NCBI GenBank assembly: GCA_019188255.1
Contig: JAETXT010000013.1
Location: 558,001 to 622,000 of the forward strand
DNA length: 64,000 bases
Source: Verticillium longisporum
Lineage: Eukaryota > Ascomycota > Sordariomycetes > Glomerellales > Plectosphaerellaceae
Reading direction: 5' to 3'
Under the pieces are notes generated by a model, which did no database searches, was not told where the DNA came from, and saw nothing but the letters and a program-made list of their open reading frames with translations. Within the stretch, counting starts at the first letter, position 1. Every line of letters starts with the position of its first letter. This document shows, one piece after another, positions 34,801 through 46,032 of this stretch. The position numbers were made by a program, and so were the translations under genes.

Positions 34801-35814
34801 TGGAGCTGTCGGGTTCGGCTTTTCGGGAATGCTAGGTTCTGTCGCGACTTCCAGCTCAGGCTCGATAGGCTCGAGATTGGCCTCCGGTTGTTCTGTTTGT
34901 GTTTCGCTCGATGATGACAATGGTGGCTCATCCATGGATATCGGCGTTGTTTGTGGTGCCGGGTCTTTGGCGTCATCCGAGTCCTCTGCCTTGTCGTCTG
35001 TTTCGATGCCGTCCATCTTTTGTGCCATTGCAGCCAAACCGCTAGGGGTAAGCCACTCCAACATCTTGAATGCGACGGTACCAAAAACGTTGGCAGCGAA
35101 GGATCGGTGATCCTTGCTGATAGGCCGCTCGATGACTCTGACGTCAGGTTCCTGAAGCTCCCCAGTCTCCGAGTCGAAGCGTGACCTTCGACCACTCGCG
35201 CTCCGCCTTTGGCTTTGGCCTCTTGCGTTGTTCTCCAGCTGACATGCATCCGAGTTTTCAGCCCGTTCAGCAGGAGGACATCTCACAGCACCTGGCCTTC
35301 GCGAATCGGAGTTCTTTCGAGTGATGTTGTTTGACCTCGGCGCAAAGGGGTCGCTGAAGGACTGCGAAGAATGCCTCGGAGCGAATATGAGAGAGTTCAG
35401 AGCCCCTGCCGGTTCCTTTGATGGCTTCAGATATGGGCAGAGGCCGTTTTCGGGGTTATCCTGGCTGGCGAGGCAGACAGCCAAGGTCCTTGCGCTGGTT
35501 GTGTTGTATCGTCGCAGAGGGGCCTTGCCGGCGATTCGGCGGCGGCACGTGAAGCAAGTCGCGGTGACGCAGGTTTCGGAGTCGCAGCCATATCGTAATT
35601 GGGCGACGTATCGCTCGACCAGCAGTTGGAAGTTGTGTCGCCGGCTGGCGCGGTATACGGCGTAGACTCGCCTCGGGTTCTCAATGTCGGCTACGAGCTG
35701 CCTCAGCTCGGCTGGCGCATCAGCAGGCAGGCGCGCAAAGGGCGGCGCCTCCTCCCACAACGAGGCAAAGATGTCGTCGCCATCTTCTTGTGGTGCACGG
35801 TCGAGTCGCGTCAT
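31841..35814 (-). CDS. HUL4: HECT-type E3 ubiquitin ligase, HUL4 family, with N-terminal AZUL zinc finger
   Basis: Exon 1 is 33360-35814 and exon 2 is 31841-33306. The 53-nt intron (GTAAGT donor, TACTAAT branch, GAAG acceptor) joins AAM-Y-EKRHSLLL in frame, giving 1,306 residues. The AZUL domain (amino-terminal zinc finger of UBE3A-type ligases) has Cys 77, 82, 87 and 90 in YGCDSETCVTATCFTC, with later Cys residues. The middle is disordered. The HECT domain fills about the last 400 residues, with GVVRDAFDQLWRREARELLR, EEGFDSGGVQQEFF and the catalytic Cys near residue 1274 in TAYTCYGTLLLPEY. The C terminus is GFGFA. Start 35814 is the first in-frame ATG; the frame stays open for about 30 further codons upstream without an ATG. 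An N-terminal extension via a frameshift or intron is possible. It is divergent from REI1. Confidence 0.93.
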
Positions 35815-37318
35815 GTCTGTCTCGGAGTCTGGTGTGTCTCCGGAAGTAGGGAGGCGGCGCTCTGGAGTCACCGAGCTCTCGGTGAGGTCGTCCTCGCTCG
35901 GGACGTCGTAGCTTCAGCCTCTGGGTCTCTCGCAAGGCAGGGCTTTGGGCGAATGCGGCGGTGGCGGGTTGATTGACGCGATCGATGGGATTGGAAAGCA
36001 AATCGTCAGGGGGGGAGGATAAGGGTATCACGTGCGTCAGGTACGAGTACAGATGGGACAAAGAAGACGAAGGATGGATAGCATTTGATGGAGTCGAGGA
36101 TCAGAAGTTGGCGGAGAGGCTTCCCATGGATGCACCAGACGGGATGGCCACCCTGTATCGGCGCGCAGCGTGCATCAGCCCCGGTGGAGGGTCGTGCGCT
36201 GTCTGTTCTGCCAGGCAAGCCAGGTCTTGCCAGGTCGAGTGTGTTCACTGACTGTGGCCGCTGCCGCGCCCGGCGTTTAGTGCATGGGCCAATGAGACCC
36301 CACTCTGGCTGGGGTTTTAGCTTGTGAGGCTCTGGGCAGTGAGTGGCCTGGCAGTGCTCGAGTGGCACTACATGTAGATGCTGCTGACCAAGCTTCGGAG
36401 TGGCCGGCCTCGTATCTACTGTTTCAATCATCTGGTCCTGTTTACATGCACGGCCTAGCCATCTATGGGGCAAGGTGCGCCCATTGGTGAACTGTATGAT
36501 TTGCGACATTCTACCACGGACTCGATGCTGCGAATGCATCATGAATGAAGACAAGTGATGTAAGGCATGACAGAGGCTGTACCCCGAGGCGGGTCTCTTC
36601 AGGCTGGAAGGGCGAGAATGACCCCGCAGACCCTGAAGCCCAGGCTGGAATGAGTCAAAGGGGTCACAAATGAATTCCCCAAAATCACTTGAAAATTACC
36701 AGCACTGACTACCAAGGTCTCGAAAGTCTGGTCACCTTGGGGGCCACTCGGACAAATCAAAGGGATCATGGTTGGAACGGTGCGTCTTGGCTGGGAGAGA
36801 CCCAGGCTTGCCAGGCTTGCCAGGTTGCCAGGCTTGCCAGGTTGCCAGGCTTGCCAGGTTGCCAGGCTCGAGAAGGGTCGCCTGTCACGAGGAAAGACGC
36901 GGAAAACAATCAACAGACAGTCAATAAGTCATCACCGAGTCTTGAGGTGCAAGTGGCCACCTAAAAGTGACGTATTCTCTTACCTGATCCGTGCACAGTC
37001 GCCTTTCTTTGCCATGTCGCCCAAGGCCCATTGCCAAAAAGCCCCTCCATCCTTGACGCGATAAGGACTATCGACCCCGCCAGCCCACTAAAACTCTGCC
37101 CGCAAGCCCTTTAAATCGCAACTTCCCCTCTATATTTGCGATCGCTCCCACCTCACAGGCACGAGAAAGCAGAACCGTCTTTACGATCGCCCGTATTCCT
37201 TTTCGGCGCTCGACTTTCGACTGAACCGCCTCGATACCACTGGACTTGTCTCCCCGGAAAACACTCCTCTCCAACGCCATCCACCACAACAAACCTCGCA
37301 CCAAAGAACGCTATCACG
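35815..37318. other. Divergent promoter region between HUL4 and REI1
   Basis: About 1.5 kb shared by two divergent genes. It carries CCAGG-rich short repeats, the clearest being the 17-bp array at 36802-36870, with related CAGGCAAGCCAGG elements near 36210-36235. A leader of REI1 probably covers the last 150 bp. No gene is seen. Confidence 0.5.
36802..36870. repeat. 17-bp tandem repeat CCAGGCTTGCCAGGTTG, three full and two partial copies
   Basis: Full copies lie at 36811-36827, 36828-36844 and 36845-36861, flanked by half-copies CCAGGCTTG (36802) and CCAGGCTCG (36862). The array is in the HUL4/REI1 intergenic region. Confidence 0.92.
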
Positions 37319-39078
37319 ATGGTGGCTGCTGACGATGTGGCGACTCTCGCGTCCAACGCCCCAGCGGGAGAGTCGGCCTCTCACCCTTTCACCTGCAACA
37401 CATGCACCATTGCCTACAGGAATATCGACCTGCAGCGAGGCCACATGAAGAGCGACTGGCAGTAAGTTGTCCGCATTGCACCCATAATTCGCTGTTGCCT
37501 GCCCCAGCAGAGTGCTGACCAAACCGCCCGCCTTCCAGCCGCTACAACCTCAAGCGCCGTGTCGCTTCCCTGCCTCCCATCACTTCCGAGACCTTCAACG
37601 AAAAGGTTCTCCAGGCTCGCGCCGTCCAGACTGCCGAAGCTGAGAAGGCTCTCTTTGAGCGCTCTTGCGAGGCCTGCCAGAAGAACTACTCGAGCGAGAA
37701 CGCCTACCAGAACCATCTGACCAGCTCCAAGCACAAGCTGCGTCTGGCCGCTCTCGGCCGTCGTGGCAGCAGAGCCGACGATGCCAGCTCCGTCATGAGC
37801 TCCACCTTTTCGCTGGGCGACCCCATCGCCGCCGACAAGGAGTCTGTTGATTCCGATGCTGAGGAGGAGTTCACACAGGTTGTCGAGGGTCTGAAGAACG
37901 CCAAACTGGACCACAAGCAGGACGAGAACCGCCCCTCGCCCGTCAAGCGTCCCTCCAACCCCCAGCCGTCCGCTCAGGGACACCGCAGTGAAGACCACCC
38001 CGTTTCCGAAGCGGCCGGCGAGGGTGAGACCGAGTCTTCCACACCCGTTCCCAAGTCGGAGATCAGCTGGACCCTCAAGTCCTGCATCTTCTGCAACTAC
38101 GACTCGCCCACCGTCCCGCTCAACGCCCACCACATGGAGCGCTTCCACAACATGTTCATCCCTGAGAAGCAGTATCTTGTCGACCTCGAGGGCTTGCTGC
38201 AGCACCTCCTAGAGCGTGTCCACGAGGGCCATCAGTGCCTGTACTGCTTCAAGACCAAGAACACGGCGTTCGCTGTCCAAACCCACATGCGTGACAAGGG
38301 CCACTGCAAGGTGCCCTTTGACACCGAAGAGACCCAGCTCGATATTGGTGACTTTTATGACTTCAGGAGCAGGTACTCTGACGACGAGGAGTCTGATGAG
38401 GAGGAGGAGGAGGAAGTCCAGAAGGGCGGCGCCAAGCTCGGAGCGAGACGTGAGGCCAAGCACAAGGACGAGGATGGCAAGGAGGTTGGCGAGGGTGACG
38501 GATGGGAGACGGACAGCTCTGCTTCGTCCCTCGACTCTGAAGACCTCACCGCCATGCCTGCCGAGCGTCACGATCACCAGTACGAGCGCCTCGACAAGCA
38601 CCCGCACCACTCGAACGCCACGTCCCGCGCCCACCGCCAAGCCGACGGCTGGCACTCGCACGCGCACAAGCACAACCACGCCGTCTTTTACGACGACTAC
38701 GAGATGCACCTACCCAACGGCAAGTCGGTCGGCCACCGCTCCATGGCCCGCTACTACAAGCAGAACCTCACAAACTACCCCACCCCCGAGGAGCGCGCCG
38801 AGCGCCTCGCTCTCGAGGAGGCCGCCTCGAGCGACGACACGGAGACGGAGGGCAACAGCGACCGCAGGCTCGCCCCCACCCGCAACGGCCGCGCGCTCGC
38901 CCGCCGCGACGCCGCCGGCATGGTCGGCCTCTCGGGCGAGAAGAAGCGCGCCATCCGCGACTCGGAGGAGCGCGGCCGCAAGTCTGGCGAGCTGCGCGAG
39001 AAGCGCAACGACTACAAGTACGGCGTCAAGAACAACAACCAAAAGACCTACTACTACCGCTACCAGATGGGTGGTTGA
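37319..39078 (+). CDS. REI1: Cytoplasmic 60S subunit biogenesis factor REI1 (ZNF622 family)
   Basis: REI1 acts late in cytoplasmic 60S maturation, helping release and recycle Arx1/Alb1. Exons are 37319-37461 and 37539-39078. The intron (GTAAGT donor, CTGAC branch) falls inside the first zinc finger and restores SDWHRYNLKRRVASLP. The protein is 560 residues. Four C2H2-type fingers are seen: FTCNTCTIAYRNIDLQRGHM, then SCEACQKNY, SCIFCNYDSP and QCLYCFKTKN with their His pairs. The second and fourth are followed by conserved basic segments. An acidic Asp/Glu/Ser region sits at the centre. The conserved C-terminal block includes DDYEMHLPNGKSVGHRSMARYY, YPTPEE and KYGVKNNNQKTYYYRYQMG. The gene is intact. 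Confidence 0.96.
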
Positions 39079-39699
39079 TCTTGCCCCTCGTCGTTTTTGC
39101 TTTACTTTTTACCTTGCTTTGCGCTTTTGGGTTGGAGTTTTTCGGCAGCACAGGGGGAGGGGGGAGGGGGGAGATGGGATGCTTCGGCTTTGACGAGGGG
39201 TAAGATGGCAGTCGGTTGAGGCGTGGAGCAAGTGTGGCTAGGCCTTGGAACGAAAGGTTATGAGTGCATGAGACGTATGAGAAAAAGCTAGGCACCAATG
39301 TCTGTCCCCTTTCTGCATGGCAGATTTGGTAGCTAGAGGCCCCGTAGCTGGTCACGCGACGAAGCTGAGACCTGGAAAATACTGCTTTGCCAAACATGGG
39401 CAAGGATGCGTCTGTCCCTGTCACACTCTACACGTCGTGAACTTGTCACTAACCCCAGCAACGTGTCATCAGGCACGTTGCTCCCCAAATCGTCAAGCAG
39501 AACATCATGTCATATTTCAATAAGGTCCTAAGAAAAAGAGCCCGCTGGGGCGCAGTCGCCCGGCCACAGACCCTGTGATCTAGCCATGAATACCATCATC
39601 ATCAATTGCGCTACTCTCCTCGTCTTGTCAAAACTAGCCTCCAACTCCAGGTATCAACGTGCATCGCCCATCTGCCGTGTCAGAGGGACTCCATGGCCG
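39079..39699. other. Convergent 3' intergenic region
   Basis: About 620 bp between the 3' ends of REI1 (+) and the ADGF gene (-). It contains a purine-rich GGGGAGGGGGGAGGGGG tract near 39155. No gene is seen. Confidence 0.5.
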
Positions 39700-41678
39700 T
39701 TACAGATCGTCGCCGATCAGATCAGAGTATTGCTCAATCACCTTGTCCAAGAAGGTCTCCCACAGACCTTCCCACACGGCTGTCACTTTGTTTCTCTGCT
39801 TGTCCTCCATGCACGCATGCTTGATGCTCCACTGGATGAGCTGCTTCCAGCCGAAGAGGGTCGTGTCTTGCCTGCCGACCATGAACTGATAAAAGTCGTG
39901 AGAGAGGGTTGACCTGCGACGCAGCATTAGCATTGGCGAGTGCGACGCGGCGCTTCCATGCTTGCTTACCTGAAGAGCGTCCCGTTGTCCGAGCTGATGG
40001 TGCAATGCACGTCGTTGGCCAGTAGGTTGTAGATCGAGTGGCCGTTCATCCGCGGCGTCAGGCCCAACACCTCGTTGGAGATGGGGCACACCTCGAGGCA
40101 GACGCCGCCGAGCTTCATCTGCTCCATGAGGTAGGGGTGGCGCCCCAGCGCTAAGCGGTGGCCTATGCGGCGCGAGTTGAGGAGCAGCGCGTCGAGCAGG
40201 TTGCCGTCCGTGTCGTTGCCCATCTCGAGCGTCTCGCCGCAGTGGAAGAGGAAGGGGATCGTGTACCCGGCCGCGTCACAGCGGATGCGGAACTCGAGGA
40301 ACTCGGGGACGAAGTCGCGGAGGGGCCGGCCCTGGCCTTCTTCGCCTACGAGGTCGAAGCCCGCTATCCACTCGGGCCACCGGCCCTTGAACTCGAGGCA
40401 CTCCCCTAGGGCCTTCCGGTCCTGGTCTTTCGTGATCGAGCGCGTGGTGCTGTAGATGATCTTCATGCCGCCAAAGTAGCCCTTGTTCTTCCTTTGGAAC
40501 TTTTCGTTCTCGTCACTGATCATCTTGACGATCTCCTGGTTCTCGACCTGCTTCGAGCCGTCGTCGAGCCACACCTGGTTCGTCGTCATAAAGTTGGGTC
40601 GGATCTCGGCGTACTGGATGTTGTCCCGGACGAAATCTTCCAGCAAGAGACGCGTATACTTTCGATAAGCCGTCTCGTAGTTGAAAAGCCCCTTCATCAT
40701 GCGTGTGCGACCGTTGAATTTACTCCAGGCCCCGAGGACGGTCTGACACTTGTTGTGCGCCTCTTGGTCGGTAAACATGAGCTTCTCTTCCAGCCAAGGC
40801 ATGGGGTCGAAACCCGCGTGCCTGGGAAAGATGTCGAGGAATTCCTTGAAATGCATCTCCTGCGTTGGTTCGTAGCCGGAGGAGAAGATATCGCCGGGGG
40901 TGTTCATATCGTTTCCCCGAATAGAGAACTGAATCTCACATCGCTCAAACGCATGGGGGTCATTTGCCCTTACGAGGGGCACGCTGCTTCTGATGAACAT
41001 GCGGTCCATCGTCTTTGCAATGCGCAGGAGAACGCCGGGGAGCAAGCACGAGTTGAAGTGAATGTGCAGGTGGGCACCCTTGGGCATCCACTGCGCCACC
41101 TTGAGGAGGTGCGTCTTGTTGATGATGTCGACATTGGACAGGAAGTGATCGCCGGGAAATCGGGCATGCTCCTGTTCCCCGTAGCCGTGTCGCGGCGGCG
41201 TCTGTTCAAAGAGCTCGCGGTCCTTGACCTTGAGCAACTGGATGATTCGATTGACGGTCATTTCCTTCCCTCCTTCTTTCGCCTGCGATTCGAGGCGAAA
41301 GTCATAGGCCAAGGCCTTTTCGCGCGTCTGCAGCTGTTTTCTCTGCGCCTCATAGTCCTCGACGTCGGCAAAACTCGTGCTCCTCCGGCCATGGCGCATG
41401 CGCCTGTCGAGGACGGTCCTGGTCTGGAACGCAGAGCTCTTGTGCTCGGCGTTGTAGAGGCGCTTGTTGATGACGGCCTCCTGCGCGTCGACCATGACGG
41501 AGTCGGCTTCCATGTCGCGGCCGTCGATGGACACGGAGGCGCGTGGGTAATACTGGTGGGAGCTGGTGCTAGGCTTCTTGACGAGCCTGGAGGGATTCCG
41601 CCTGTGATGGTTTTCATTTCCACAGTCGCCCAGCGGAAGGTTGTCTTCTTTGTCGGGGTTGGAGCAGAAGATGCCCAT
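39700..41678 (-). CDS. Adenosine deaminase, ADGF/ADA2 (CECR1) family
   Basis: The enzyme would hydrolyse adenosine to inosine and ammonia. Exons are 39970-41678 and 39913-39700. The 56-nt intron (GTAAGC donor, GCAG acceptor) joins DNGTLFR to STLSHDFYQF. From ATG 41678 the protein is 640 residues. Metal and active-site motifs are visible: GAHLHIHFN (His-x-His), PFLFHCGETLEMG, RRIGHRLALG and CTISSDNGTLFR (the metal-binding Asp). The start is not certain. An ATG at 41696 is also in frame, and the frame stays open to a stop about 75 codons upstream with no other ATG. Starting at 41678 gives MGIFCSNPD, resembling a myristoylation/palmitoylation signal. No signal peptide is seen, unlike secreted animal ADGFs. 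It converges with REI1. Confidence 0.9.
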
Positions 41679-42349
41679 CAGTCTCCGCTTGAGCATATGA
41701 CAAACACGCGGCCGCTTTCCTACGATAGGGCGTTGAACAAAGGGCGTGGGCGGGGGCAGCTGGACGAGGGGCAACTGCGGTTGTGTATTGACATAGACAC
41801 AATCGAGGCTATGCTCGTGATGTTTGCGGTCTCCAATGCCTTTGTAGGGTATGTCGAATGTCGAGGCTGCTGCCTTGGGAGGGGTGGCTTTTGGATGCTC
41901 CTTCCACAGCAAGTGAAGCAGTCTGTAGAGGAGAATAGAGCAATCCTCAATGGATTGAGGACTGGGGTCGGATCAAGGCGGGCACACATGAAGAGTGGGT
42001 GATGAACTGCCACAGTGCCATAGGTCGATGCAGAATCTGTACAAGAAGGTACGAGCATTGACGGGCCAGATGACAGAGAGTCCCAGTTCAGGTCGGTCAG
42101 GTCGTTGCGACGCACGATCGCAAAGGTGGGGTGAAATGAAGGTGAGGATGAGGTGAGCGAGAGCGCGTGCCAGTTCCCGCTGCTGTGAGCAGGCTGACCA
42201 CTTCGAGCGTGGTAGGGTAGGTACCTTGGTAGGCAAGACCAAGTAGTGATGGTACCTCGTGTACGCGGGCGGCACAGCCAACAGAATGGGTATACCCAAG
42301 CTCGCCCGGTTCAGAGCGGTGTTGCTTGAGCAGCCAGCCTCATGACTCT

Positions 42350-42406
42350 GGGCTAAGCAGAGGGCTTTGGGCTAAGCAGAGGGCTTTGGGCTAAGCTGAG
42401 GGCTTT
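42350..42406. repeat. Three tandem copies of GGGCTAAGCAGAGGGCTTT
   Basis: 19-bp units at 42350-42368, 42369-42387 and 42388-42406. The third differs by one base (CTG for CAG). Confidence 0.92.
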
Positions 42407-42654
42407 GGAAGAAGGATAGGTACCCAGCTCTACCTAGGTATGCCATCATAGCAGGCAAGTCATTTCGCGCGCGCTGGCAGCGGCTGAGCGGGTTGGGGTT
42501 GGCCGGCTGCCGTACCCAGGTACCTGGCAAGGTACCTCTGAGTACATGCTAGGTACTTGCCCATCATGGCTACCCTGACAACCACAGCAACACACGCAGG
42601 GGCCGATGGGATCCTGTGCCACTTCCCGACATGAGGCAGGTAGATGCATACCAT

Positions 42655-42720
42655 TCTTAGGTAATCCTCAAGTACCTTACCTAGGTACCTACCTAACCTA
42701 CCTAACCTACCTACCTGCCC
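42655..42720. repeat. TACCTAGGTA / ACCTACCTAACC repeat cluster
   Basis: A run of TTACCTAGGTACC followed by repeated CTACCTAAC units, of the same family as the cluster at 6208-6282. Confidence 0.75.
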
Positions 42721-43240
42721 CAGGGTTACACTCGAAGGCTGAGGCCTCGTGAGGTCTTCCCTACGTTGGCCATCCTTTACCAGTTGGCCATGTGGCCCTC
42801 TGCTTCAACCCTTCTGTGCCACTCGAGCGAATACATCCGTAGCTTCTATCGCATGACATGGTCCAACTCATCCCCCACCTTTGGCGCATGAAACAACTCG
42901 AACCGGCGCCGGCTGGAAGCCCTGCCTGCTGCTGCTGCTGCTTTAGCCCAAGCTCAGGCTGGAGCGGGCGTGACCAAGAAGTGGCCGTCCCTCTGCCATG
43001 TCAACAGACTGTCTGGCAGCAACACGATGCGGTACCGATCGACCATGATTTCTCCGACGTGGACGGGATGGACGCGGCCACTTGTGTATCGTGAGGGTTT
43101 TCAGCGCCGTCCCCGGCCTTGTATCCGTCATCTGAGTCGACGAAGCCATCGACATCATCACCAGAGACACTTGGATTATGCATTTGCTGCTTCAGGCCTT
43201 AAAGCATTAACACCATGGCGTACTCCATGCCTCGAGGAAG

Positions 43241-43274
43241 TCGATATCGGCTCGACCTCGATATCGGCTCGACC
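43241..43274. repeat. Two tandem copies of TCGATATCGGCTCGACC
   Basis: 17-bp copies at 43241-43257 and 43258-43274, then a degenerate third copy to about 43288. Confidence 0.88.
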
Positions 43275-46032
43275 TCGATCTCCGGCTCTTGTCATCTCCT
43301 TCCCTCAGTAAGGTACCTAGCTTGTACTTGACAGACATCAGCATTTTTAACGCACTGGACAACCTTCGCCTTCAACCCCCGAAGCACAACCACTTAGCAT
43401 GAGATTTTGCGACGCCCTTGGATGTTGCCGCTGTACTTTACAGTAGACACATGGTAAAATGGCCATGTCATTCAACCCGCAAAAGAGTCTGGTGGAAGAT
43501 GGAACTCATCTTAACGACTTCTGTAAGTTAATTCGAGCTGTTACGCAAGTAGAGCAGAATGACTTCCATGGACCGGCAGCTTGAGCGTCGCAACATGGTA
43601 CGTCCAACATCGGCAAGCCGAGCCTAAAATGACTTCCGAAAAAGATGGACCAGTCTTTGCCCTGATACTGACCCTATCAAGTGAGAGCTGGTCAGGTGTA
43701 TCCCACAATAGGAGCTTAGACAGGGGGTGATTCATTCGAGTGTCGTGGACGACTACCATGGGTATTTCACCGCCCATCCAATGACGGACATCTTCTGCCC
43801 AAGATCCAAAACTGGCTGGGCGTCTCAAATGTCCGGCCAGCTCATCCAGATCACCTCCACTGGCTGCATCTGTATGTATCAGGTTGCACTCGGGCGCATC
43901 CCAAGGCTTTCTCGTATGCTTCAACACTTCGACAGTTGTCCCAGCATTGTCATGTTTACCCGCATTCAATGTCAGCTTCGTCCAGATCTCACACGTCTTT
44001 GTGACCCTTTACCCCGGTACCCTTGTCGCAGCTTGTCCCATCCAGCAGCATTGTTCTTCGACTTCTGCACCGCCTCAGCACAACCAGTCGACCCTGCAGC
44101 GACCTGGTGGGCCCGGCTTCGACTGCGCCGCCCTCTGCCTTGCAGCATGGTGCGGCTCGGTTATGAGCAATATCATGTCAGAAAATGGAGGCGCGCCGTC
44201 GGCTTCAACTACGCGCGCTGCATTGTTGAATTATCAGCATCTGCCGACTCTCATCGCTGTTCTTCCCCCACTCTCTCGCGAGATGCCACAGGCTCTTCGG
44301 ACAGGCGTTCTTCGCTAACGGTAACTTTTGCGCTGATCGAAGTCAAGGAAAGCGAAACATTGACGCCTCTTTTCCTGACTTAGACTTGAGTGTCGTCAAG
44401 TGGCCACCCTGTCAAGTTGTCTCCGATGGCGTCTTGTTGCAGAATCAATATTGTGATCATGCATTGGCATATCTGATGCTCATGCGCCCGCAGGCCTCAC
44501 GGTATCCAGGTTCAGGGCGTTGATAAGCGGCAAGATCTAGTGATCTGTCGAGGTCCTTCACCTACACGTCGGTCGGACGTTGACATCACAGTTCCGGCCC
44601 TAGTGAACAGTTCCTGGGGATCTTCGATCTTCCCCACACTAATCCGAGGTCTAGCCAACGCTTGCGAGCCCAGCGGAGTATTTCAATATTCAGGGCCATC
44701 GATTCTACGCCGCGGGAACGTGGCCGTGCTTTCTGATGGTGCATCGCGTTGCCGACGGCAAGCAAGATCCCTCAACTGGGACGCGTTCAGGCTCGCTACT
44801 TCTGGGTACTGACAGATACCAACGCGCGCCTTGAACCCTGCTTCTGGCGATTTTCTGCCCTGCACGTTAAAAGTTCCTTGTTCAAAGTGGTGGGAACGAA
44901 ATGCTCCTTAGCCGTCGGCAGGTTCACATTGTCGTCCTGGGCACAAGCCTCGTGGCATTGACAACATACCTAATGCGGCGCAGTCTTCTATATGTCGAGC
45001 TATTCCACTTTCCAAACAGAACAGGCAAACGGACCTGTACTCTGACTGGTATTGCTTTATAAGGCCTCGTCTTCTTGTAAGGAATACCCATGTCTGCTTT
45101 CCTGGCCCAGCAAAACCCCATAATCAAAGATCAAATCATTCGGGCGGCCTCACTCAAAGGTTACAAAAGTTCTTTCGTCCCTATCTGACATGTGCATGGT
45201 ACGCAGCACTGTTGCTCAATGGCGGAGGCTTTCCCTTTCCAGGTCATTTCAATCTGGCAAGGATCCCTGTGCCCAGGTATGGCATGGCTCATGATCAACA
45301 GGGCCCTTGTTTGTGGGAAAGACGACACAGATAGCCCACTTCTCTACCACGAAGCATGGAATAGTGCGAATTGGCGGCAGAAAATGTGGCAAACTTGTGA
45401 CCAAGACGCGAACACAGCTCGTACGAATACTCAAGACGATCATGGCGGGGAACCAGGGGTGCGTGAGGGGAAAACACCTGCTTATATTGCGATGCAACCT
45501 TGCTTCGCACGCCATGTCAGGCGATGTGTGGCAGCATCCTAGCGACAGCATGGTATTCTGGTAACCGTAGACCTCGGCCAACCTTCGACAACGGTTGTGT
45601 ACACAGATGGAGCCATCGACTCGACTTTACCCAGAAACACCCCTGGTCACTTCTGCAGCAAACCTGGCAATGAATGCCGCTCACAAGAGCTACATTTATT
45701 GTCTACTTCCTCGGCTAACTATGGGAACCCCGTAGTTATCCTGCCGATGCTGACGTTCAACCGATGGCCTACCATCGGGGGGTTGTAGCGATGGATTGGA
45801 AATACGGTCGCTGCGACATTTCTAGCTACGATGCCTGCAATGCCAAGCTGGCTATATTCGCCCGCCAGCCAGTGTGATGATTTGGTACCTGGTCATCCCC
45901 GCTTGACTTTCTTCAGCTGTTCCGACGTGATGTAGTGTATAAGAGGATGTCTGTTCCAGAGTCCGCGTCTCCAAGTCCTGCTGGGCCCGTACACACACTA
46001 TCGCCAACTTGTAACGCACGGCATCAAGAAAC

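Larger units (their letters stand above)
41697..46032. other. Gene-poor, repeat-marked accessory interval
   Basis: About 4.3 kb between the divergent ADGF and GMC oxidoreductase genes. It holds TACCTAGGTA-type palindromes (42210-42260, 42415-42440, 42515-42560, 42655-42720), a 19-bp tandem repeat (42350-42406) and a 17-bp tandem repeat (43241-43274). From 43300 to 46000 base composition is more even than in the surrounding genes. One unbroken minus-strand frame (about 43541-43969) has a protein-like composition but no motif I recognise. The region could hold relics or lineage-specific genes. Confidence 0.45.

Noticed and set aside
40494..42002. 502-codon open frame antisense to the ADGF gene
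   Set aside because: It mirrors a conserved exon with GC-rich third positions and shows no motif of its own.
43727..44383. 218-codon plus-strand frame in the accessory interval
   Set aside because: It begins without an ATG, has irregular composition, overlaps a better minus-strand frame and shows no motif.
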